From Natrinema ejinorense (GTDB lineage: Archaea > Halobacteriota > Halobacteria > Halobacteriales > Natrialbaceae), in assembly GCF_002494345.1 (NCBI RefSeq), contig NZ_NXNI01000001.1, positions 2,728,001 through 2,792,000 on the forward strand: 64,000 bases of DNA, read 5' to 3'. Each line of letters starts with the position of its first letter. The first letter of the stretch is position 1. Below the pieces are notes generated by a model that had not been told where the DNA came from, did not search any database, and saw only the letters and a list, made by a program, of their open reading frames with translations. Of this stretch, positions 58,934 to 64,000 are shown piece by piece. The position numbers and the translations under genes are program-made.

Positions 58934-59125
58934 ATGAACGAACGCGGGGACATCGTCACACCGACTGGTCGACACCACCGAAAATACGACACGCCGGTCA
59001 TCGGCGGCGCGTCGCTCTCGAGGTGTTTGGAGTCCCCCGGAGACGACGACGGGGCGACAAACGGAAGGCGAGCCCGAGTCTCGCACACGATCCCAGTCGA
59101 ACCGCTCGATGAGGTTCCACGATGA
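58934..59125 (+). pseudogene. Eroded N-terminus of a siderophore-binding lipoprotein
   Basis: A 63-codon frame (MNERGDIVTPTGRHHRKYDT...) aligns along its whole length with the first 65 residues of the binding proteins nearby: the PTRR Tat region has become PTGRHH, the GGxLLAGC lipobox has become GGASLSRC, then ESPGDDDGATNG and VSHTIPVEPLDEVPR match the GDDG...YSVTMEPVGxVEFxxVPE stretch. The twin Arg and the intact lipobox are lost and the rest of the gene is gone. Its stop overlaps the permease ATG (ATGA), so it may still be translated as a leader. Confidence 0.65.
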
Positions 59126-60252
59126 GCGGGGAACGCTCGCGCCTCGAGACGGATCGGACCGCGACATCGACGCGAACCGAGACACGGGTCGGCTGGCTCT
59201 TCGACCCGGCGCTCCTCACGGTGGTGCTCGGTAGCCTCGCTATCGTCGTCGCCGGCGGACTGATCCAGGTGAGCTACGGTGCTTACTCGATGACATTCTT
59301 CGAGGCGTGGCGTGCGGTATTCAACCCGAATGTAGTGTTCAACCCCCAGGCCTGGGACGCCTTCTTGCTGGGAGAGGCGATGCCCGAGATGAGCCAGGAA
59401 AGTCTCATCGTCTGGAACATTCGGCTTCCGCGGGTCTTGGTTGGGGCCCTCGTCGGAATGAACCTCGGCGTCTCCGGGGCGATTTTCCAGGCCGTAACTC
59501 GGAACGAACTCGCGAGCCCGTTTATTCTCGGCGTCTCCTCCGGTGCGGGATTGATGATCCTGCTGACGCTCGTCGTGTTCGGGAGTCTGACAGCGTTTCT
59601 CCCGCTGATCGCCGCTCTCGGAGGTGCCGGTGCTTTTCTCATCGTCTACGTGATCGCCTGGAAGAACGGAACCTCCCCGGTTCGACTGGTCCTCGCAGGG
59701 GTCATCGTCGGGACGGTCTTCGGCTCGCTCCAGACGGCGCTGTTTTTCTTCGCGGACGATATCGGCATCGTCCAGTCGGCCATCGCGTGGACCACGGGTT
59801 CGCTCACCGGGACGGACTGGGAACAGGTCCGGCTCGTGCTTCCGTGGACGGTCGTGGTCGTCTTGCTCTCCATCGCAGGGTCCCGCCAGATGAACGTCCT
59901 CCTCCTTGGCGAGCGGACGGCGAAATCGCTGGGGATGTCGATCGAGAAAGTCCGGTTCGCGCTGTCCGGCGTCGCGGTCCTCGCGGCGGCGGCGAGCATC
60001 GCGGTCGCTGGCATCGTCGGCTTCGTCGGCCTCATCGTTCCGCACATGGTCCGAAACCTCGTCGGGAGCGACTCGAAGAAGTTGATCGTCGGCTGTCTGT
60101 TCGTCGGTCCGGCGCTGATGGTCGGTGCCGACGTGGGCGCGCGACTCGCGCTGAGTCCCACGCAGGTCCCCGTCGGCATCGTCACCGGCCTCCTCGGCGG
60201 TCCGTACTTCCTCTATCTGATGCGAAAACAGGAAAACATGGGTGAAATCTGA
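59122..60252 (+). CDS. FecCD-type siderophore ABC transporter permease 2
   Basis: 376-aa permease, clearly paralogous to the one at 22028: shared IRLPRVLVGALVGMNLGVSG, VTRNELASPFILGVSSGAG, ADDIGIVQSAIAWTTGSLTG and the ending YFLYLMRKQENMGEI. About ten helices after a 30-residue charged leader. It follows the binding-protein remnant with ATGA overlap under iron boxes 3 and 4. No ATPase gene accompanies it in the window. Confidence 0.92.
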   Translation: MSGERSRLETDRTATSTRTETRVGWLFDPALLTVVLGSLAIVVAGGLIQVSYGAYSMTFFEAWRAVFNPNVVFNPQAWDAFLLGEAMPEMSQESLIVWNIRLPRVLVGALVGMNLGVSGAIFQAVTRNELASPFILGVSSGAGLMILLTLVVFGSLTAFLPLIAALGGAGAFLIVYVIAWKNGTSPVRLVLAGVIVGTVFGSLQTALFFFADDIGIVQSAIAWTTGSLTGTDWEQVRLVLPWTVVVVLLSIAGSRQMNVLLLGERTAKSLGMSIEKVRFALSGVAVLAAAASIAVAGIVGFVGLIVPHMVRNLVGSDSKKLIVGCLFVGPALMVGADVGARLALSPTQVPVGIVTGLLGGPYFLYLMRKQENMGEI

Positions 60253-60254
60253 AC

Positions 60255-60464
60255 GTGAACGGACGTCGGACAATCAGCACCGACGGACCGCGCTGGCCTA
60301 GGTGTACCTTCGAACCCCTCCGACCGGACGACGCCGGCCCTTGCCCAGCGCATGCGAACTGTCGGGAGTATCGGCACGATCGTTTCGCTGGCGGACGGAC
60401 GGATCGTCGAGCGAAACACCACGCGGAACTGCTCGCGGCGCAGGACCCGTATGTCACACTGTAG
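60255..60464 (+). CDS. Possible small Cys/His protein after permease 2
   Basis: GTG-start frame of 69 codons beginning 2 nt after the permease stop. The middle RCTFEPLRPDDAGPCPAHAN and CREYRHDR hold three Cys and two His that could bind zinc, and the end AKHHAELLAAQDPYV is helical. Composition is more basic than usual here, so it may be chance. It is the only candidate in the 330-bp gap before the next iron boxes. Confidence 0.3.
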   Translation: MNGRRTISTDGPRWPRCTFEPLRPDDAGPCPAHANCREYRHDRFAGGRTDRRAKHHAELLAAQDPYVTL

Positions 60465-60526
60465 AGCGCATAGCTGTCGAGATCGTCGACCCGCTCTCTC
60501 ATGGAGTGGCCGGTGGCGGCCAATAT

Positions 60527-60542
60527 TTTAGGCCGTCCTAAA
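60527..60542. promoter_or_regulatory. Iron box 5
   Basis: tttagg-ccgt-cctaaa, with the same 4-nt centre as box 3. Lies 40 bp before the binding-protein start at 60583. Confidence 0.78.
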
Positions 60543-60558
60543 CCAGAGCGCTTATTAG

Positions 60559-60577
60559 TTTTTAGGTGAGCCTAAAA
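60559..60577. promoter_or_regulatory. Iron box 6
   Basis: tttttagg-tgag-cctaaaa, with the same 18-nt core as box 2, following a TATA-like cttattag (60551-60558) and ending 5 nt before the ATG. Confidence 0.8.
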
Positions 60578-60582
60578 TTGTG

Positions 60583-61773
60583 ATGGGAGGCAAAACGAGA
60601 CGCGGGCCACCGACGCGCAGAGATGCACTAAAATACGGCATGACGCTCACAGCCGGTGTCGCCCTCTCGGGATGTTCGGATCTAGCCGGTCGGGGCAAGG
60701 GAGAGGAGACCGCGGGACCGTCCAGCGGCGGTTCGTATTCGGTCACAATGGCCCCGATGGGAGCCGTCGAGTTCGACTCGCCGCCGGTGAGCATATTCAC
60801 GCGACTGACCCATCTGGCGGGGATGGCGTTCGCCCTCGGACGCGGGGACGACGTGAACGCGATGCACGCGCCCGAGTACTACGATCCATTGTGGGCCCAA
60901 TTCACTGACCGACTACCCGGTGTCACGGTGGACTGGAGCGGGTTGTACTCGTCCTGGGAACCGGACAAGGAGACGCTCTACCAACTCGACAGCGATATTC
61001 ATCTCGCCGACCCGGCGAGCATGGACGCCCTCGATAGCTGGGACGCGGAAGACATCGAGGAGATACGAGAACGCATTTCTCCGTGGTTCGGTAACAAATT
61101 CAGCGATAGACGTGACCAGCCGCCAGCCGACTGGGTCGACCGCTATCAGTATTACACCCTCTGGGAGATGTTCGAGAAGGTCGCAACAGTATTCCGAGAG
61201 GAGTCACGGTACGAGGCCCTCTCGACGATCCACACGAACCTGCTGGAGACGATCGAAGAAAACCTCCCCCCGGAACGCGACCGTCCGACTGCGGTGCTGG
61301 CTGGATTCAGCGACGTCGAAAACCCGTACGTCTACACTGTTGATACGCCCGGCTTCCTGACCGCACACGTCCGTCCGCTCGCACCGAACGATGCCTTCGG
61401 TGACGAGGTTACCTCCGGTGACGCAGTCGACATGGAGATGCTGCTCGAGGCGGATCCGGACGTCATCTTCACACTGGGCGGAATGCACCCAGAAACGGAT
61501 ATGCCCGGGATCCGAGAAGGGCTACGGACCCACGCTGTCGGACGGCAACTCTCCGCGGTCGACGCCGATCGAATCTACGCCCAGGGAGCACGTTACCAGG
61601 GACCGATCCTGAACCTGTTCCAACTCGAGATGACGGCCAAACAGCTCTATCCCGAGCACTTCGGCGAGTGGCCGACCTATACGGAGGGCCCGTATCCCGA
61701 GATTCCCGTGGACGAACAGTTGTTCGACCGACAAGCGGTTGCCGACATCATTACTGGAGGCAGCAACGCATGA
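60583..61773 (+). CDS. Tat-secreted siderophore-binding lipoprotein 2
   Basis: 396-aa paralogue of the protein at 24049: Tat motif PTRRDALKYG, lipobox LSGC (Cys at residue 31), then SYSVTMAPMGAVEFDSPPVS. It is the most divergent of the set: the usual W-x-x-x-x-GDYADMGVALGQ block is altered to FTRLTHLAGMAFALGRG, and an extra WPTYTEGPYPEIPVDEQ segment lies near the C-terminus. These differences suggest another ligand. A GTG one codon earlier (60580) is an alternative start. ATGA overlap with the next gene. Confidence 0.9.
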   Translation: MGGKTRRGPPTRRDALKYGMTLTAGVALSGCSDLAGRGKGEETAGPSSGGSYSVTMAPMGAVEFDSPPVSIFTRLTHLAGMAFALGRGDDVNAMHAPEYYDPLWAQFTDRLPGVTVDWSGLYSSWEPDKETLYQLDSDIHLADPASMDALDSWDAEDIEEIRERISPWFGNKFSDRRDQPPADWVDRYQYYTLWEMFEKVATVFREESRYEALSTIHTNLLETIEENLPPERDRPTAVLAGFSDVENPYVYTVDTPGFLTAHVRPLAPNDAFGDEVTSGDAVDMEMLLEADPDVIFTLGGMHPETDMPGIREGLRTHAVGRQLSAVDADRIYAQGARYQGPILNLFQLEMTAKQLYPEHFGEWPTYTEGPYPEIPVDEQLFDRQAVADIITGGSNA

Positions 61774-62936
61774 ACGACGAGAACAATAGCACGACCGCGG
61801 TACCGACGCGCAGAGACGCACTACAATACGGTGGGACGCTCGTGGCCGGCGTTTCCCTCGCAGGCTGTTCGGACCTCGTTGGCCAGAGCGAACAGCCTGC
61901 CCCGTCCAAGAACGGCTCGCACTCGGTGACGATGGAGCCGATGGGCGAGGTGACGTTCGAATCCGTCCCGACGAAATGGGTTCCGTACGGCGGGGATTAC
62001 GCCGATATGGGCGTTGCACTGGGGCAGGCAGACGGAATGACCGGGATCGGTCAGGCCAGTGAGTACTATACCGATATCTATGACGAACTCCCGGGAGTGA
62101 GCGTCGATCGCGAGCGGATCGCGACGAACGACTTGGTCGAGGCGGAGATGGACAAAGAACTGTTCTACGAGATGGACAACGATGTCCACGTCATCGACAC
62201 CGGAATGCTACGCAACTGGTTCGATTGGGACCGATCCGATATCGACGAACTCAGCGAAGCCGTCGGCCCGTTCGTCGGGAATATGATTTTCAGACAGTCC
62301 GACAGTTGGCACGACTACCGGTACTACACGCTGTATCAGGCGTTCGAAAAGATGGCGACACTGTTTCAGGAGAGAGAGCGGTTCGAGGCCTTCAAACGAC
62401 TCCACGACGAGCTTATCGCCGACGTTCAGTCGCGAATTCCGCCGACGGACGAGCGCCCGAACGTCCTCCTGACGTACGAAGGAACGGACGAACCGGAAAC
62501 GTTCTCCCCCTACCGGCTCAATGATGCGGGAACGAGCAAAAAGCAGTGGAACGACCTCGGTGTTGCGGACGCGCTCACCGGGACCGGAATCGAGAATCTC
62601 AGCACCGAAAACCGGAGCGAGCTCGATTACGAGACCCTCCTCGAGATCGATCCCGACGTCCTCCTCGTTCGCGGGCACGAACAAAAGTCAGCGTCGGAGT
62701 TCCGCGAAACGGTCCTCGAGTACATGCGAGACCACCCCATCGCCAGTGAACTGACAGCCGTCATGAACGGCCGTGTCTATCGGGGCGGCTATCTCCGTCA
62801 GGGGCCGATCCACAATCTCTTCCTGACCGAACGCGGGGCGAAACAACTCTACCCGGAAACGTTCGGCGACATCACCAGCAAGAACGACCTGTTCGACCGC
62901 CAACGGGTCGCAGATATCATCACGGGGGCACAGTGA
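61770..62936 (+). CDS. Tat-secreted siderophore-binding lipoprotein 3
   Basis: 388-aa binding protein: VPTRRDALQYG Tat motif, lipobox LAGC, SVTMEPMGEVTFESVPTKWV, GDYADMGVALGQADGM, SWHDYRYYTLYQAFEKMATL and LLEIDPDVLLVRGHEQ. Closest by eye to the proteins at 24049 and 63299. Translation is coupled to the preceding paralogue by the 4-nt overlap. It likely delivers an iron chelate to permease 2. Confidence 0.92.
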   Translation: MNDENNSTTAVPTRRDALQYGGTLVAGVSLAGCSDLVGQSEQPAPSKNGSHSVTMEPMGEVTFESVPTKWVPYGGDYADMGVALGQADGMTGIGQASEYYTDIYDELPGVSVDRERIATNDLVEAEMDKELFYEMDNDVHVIDTGMLRNWFDWDRSDIDELSEAVGPFVGNMIFRQSDSWHDYRYYTLYQAFEKMATLFQERERFEAFKRLHDELIADVQSRIPPTDERPNVLLTYEGTDEPETFSPYRLNDAGTSKKQWNDLGVADALTGTGIENLSTENRSELDYETLLEIDPDVLLVRGHEQKSASEFRETVLEYMRDHPIASELTAVMNGRVYRGGYLRQGPIHNLFLTERGAKQLYPETFGDITSKNDLFDRQRVADIITGAQ

Positions 62937-63110
62937 ATGCGCGCTCGAGAGTGGGTGATTGCAGGAGCCTTCCGTGAGCCGGAAGAGTACGACATTCCCA
63001 CCCTGCCGGCGTGGCACGTCCGTCGCAGTGATTGTGGCAGGCTGGAGTTTGCCGACGAGGACGGAGAGCCGTTCATCGCCGCCGACCGCCCGGTGAGGGT
63101 CAGACGATAA
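62937..63110 (+). CDS. Small haloarchaeal protein (57 aa) in the siderophore operon
   Basis: 57-aa frame starting directly at the stop of binding protein 3 (TGA-ATG): MRAREWVIAGAFREPEEYDI, then PTLPAWHVRRSDCGRLEFAD and EDGEPFIAADRPVRVRR. The CGRLEF...EPFIAADxPVxVRR ending is one I have seen in short haloarchaeal proteins, which supports a real gene. There is one Cys and no membrane segment. The position inside an iron-regulated operon suggests a link with iron handling, but function is unknown. Confidence 0.55.
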   Translation: MRAREWVIAGAFREPEEYDIPTLPAWHVRRSDCGRLEFADEDGEPFIAADRPVRVRR

Positions 63111-63121
63111 CGTCGATCGAT

Positions 63122-63283
63122 GTGGGACGACACGACCCAGACGACAGACGAGAGCTGGAGGCAGTCATCTCGAGCCGGCACGCGTTCGGACTCGCGGGTC
63201 CTCTCGGACGGAAAGAGCGGCAACCGTTCCGCCTCCGTGAGGCCAAACGGCGGTTCGAGTACCAGCAGGACGGACATCGGTAA
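63122..63283 (+). CDS. Possible small protein (53 aa, GTG start)
   Basis: Frame of 53 codons: GRHDPDDRRELEAVISSRHA then FGLAGPLGRKERQPFRLREA and KRRFEYQQDGHR. Composition is charged and helix-like, and it ends 15 nt before the next ATG, so a real gene is possible. An overlapping ATG frame at 63120 is Ser/Arg-rich and less likely. I do not recognise it. Confidence 0.3.
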   Translation: MGRHDPDDRRELEAVISSRHAFGLAGPLGRKERQPFRLREAKRRFEYQQDGHR

Positions 63284-63298
63284 TGGAGAGAGCGATCT

Positions 63299-64000
63299 AT
63301 GAAAGAGAACGACGACACGACTGAGGGACCGACGCGCAGGGCTGCACTGGAATACGGCGGGACCGTACTCGGCGGCGGACTGCTCGCCGGCTGTACGGGC
63401 GATCCGGGAACGGAGTCACCCGAGGACACGGACGGCTCGTACTCGGTGACGATGGAGCCCGTCGGCACCGTCGAGTTCGACCAGGTTCCCGAAACCTGGT
63501 TCCCCTACACGGGCGATTACGCGGACATGGGTGTCGCACTCGGCCAGGGCGACGGGCTGGCGGCCGTCGGCGTCCACGCTCGGTTCGCATCGCACGTATA
63601 CGACGAGCTACCGGGCGTCTCCGTCGACGAGAACGACCTCGTCGAACTCTATCAGGACGGCACCGGCAAAGAGATCTTCTACGAACTCGGGGCCGACGTC
63701 CACCTCATCGACCCGAACTTCATGGTGAACCGACTCCAGTGGAGTCGGGCCGACGTCGACGAGATCAGAGAGACCGTCGCGCCGTTCGTCGGTAACACGA
63801 TCTTCTCTCGCGCCTACGACTGGCACGACTACACGGCGTACACGATGTACGAGGCGTTCGAAACGGTCGCGGACGTGTTCCAAGAGCAGTCGCGGTACGA
63901 GGCCTTCGAAGAGTATCACGACGACGTGCTCGCGGACGTTCGAGCACGGATTCCGGACGAAACGCCGAACATCGCGGTTCTCTACCCGGCCGAGGTGCCG
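63299..64000 (+). CDS. Tat-secreted siderophore-binding lipoprotein 4 (3' end outside window)
   Basis: 234 codons open to the window edge. GPTRRAALEYGG Tat motif, GGGLLAGC lipobox, SYSVTMEPVGTVEFDQVPET, GDYADMGVALGQGDGLAAVG, YDWHDYTAYTMYEAFETVAD. By family length about 130 residues are missing. Upstream ggagag about 12 nt before the ATG serves as ribosome binding site; no iron box precedes it, so it is probably read from the 60.5-kb promoter. Confidence 0.9.
   Translation, partial: MKENDDTTEGPTRRAALEYGGTVLGGGLLAGCTGDPGTESPEDTDGSYSVTMEPVGTVEFDQVPETWFPYTGDYADMGVALGQGDGLAAVGVHARFASHVYDELPGVSVDENDLVELYQDGTGKEIFYELGADVHLIDPNFMVNRLQWSRADVDEIRETVAPFVGNTIFSRAYDWHDYTAYTMYEAFETVADVFQEQSRYEAFEEYHDDVLADVRARIPDETPNIAVLYPAEVP

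Overview
The window comes from the chromosome of a halophilic archaeon (Halobacteria), most likely of the Natrialbaceae type (Natrinema/Haloterrigena-like; genus is an inference). The evidence is high GC, very acidic proteins, Tat-type lipoprotein signals, archaeal TATA boxes about 26 nt upstream of leaderless start codons, an archaeal 16S-tRNA(Ala)-23S-5S-tRNA(Cys) operon, and many small families known only from haloarchaea.

Layout. 1-6.9 kb: end of a transglutaminase/DUF4129-type protein, translation factor aSUI1, a rhodanese, a NUDIX hydrolase, the adjacent DUF5809/DUF5810 pair, RimI, an internally deleted YciE-like protein and small haloarchaeal proteins. 6.95-13.1 kb: tRNA-Lys with a duplicated 3' end, then on the minus strand a full rRNA operon with processing stems and tandem promoters. 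13.1-21.9 kb: PadR regulator, quinone-type oxidoreductase, a beta-carbonic anhydrase convergent with the dabB-dabA inorganic-carbon uptake operon, an Lrp regulator with a palindromic divergent operator, cold-shock protein and a cupin. 22.0-25.2 kb: iron-siderophore ABC transporter (permease, ATPase, binding protein). 25.3-37 kb: helicase, two histidine kinases, 6-phosphogluconate dehydrogenase, membrane proteins, tyrS, a Bat-type regulator and an acyl-CoA dehydrogenase. 37-45.2 kb: birA and a dipeptide ABC transporter whose two ATPases are fused into one 996-aa protein with large insertions. 45.3-52.3 kb: small conserved proteins and a giant 1482-aa surface protein with about 16 Gln-ladder repeats. 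52.8-58.9 kb: bioY-bioM-bioN, an ACR3-like permease, tRNA-Thr, trm5 and a HEAT-repeat/zinc-ribbon protein. 58.9-64 kb: a second siderophore permease with an eroded binding-protein remnant and three consecutive binding-protein genes, the last cut by the window end.

How the parts connect. Six palindromic iron boxes (TTTAGG-N4-CCTAAA) lie over the promoters of both siderophore loci, about 37 kb apart, so they probably form one DtxR/Idr-type iron regulon; the second locus shows no ATPase here and may share the first one's or use one beyond the window. BirA (repressor and biotin ligase) and the BioYMN importer are both present.

Most interesting unexplained structure: (i) an 80-84-nt hairpin repeat in three copies, with perfect or near-perfect terminal arms and compensatory stem changes, each copy supplying the stop codon of the gene it follows; (ii) a second 89-nt structured repeat in two copies (85/89 identical), one of which supplies a stop codon; (iii) the Gln-repeat surface protein; (iv) the fused dipeptide ATPase.
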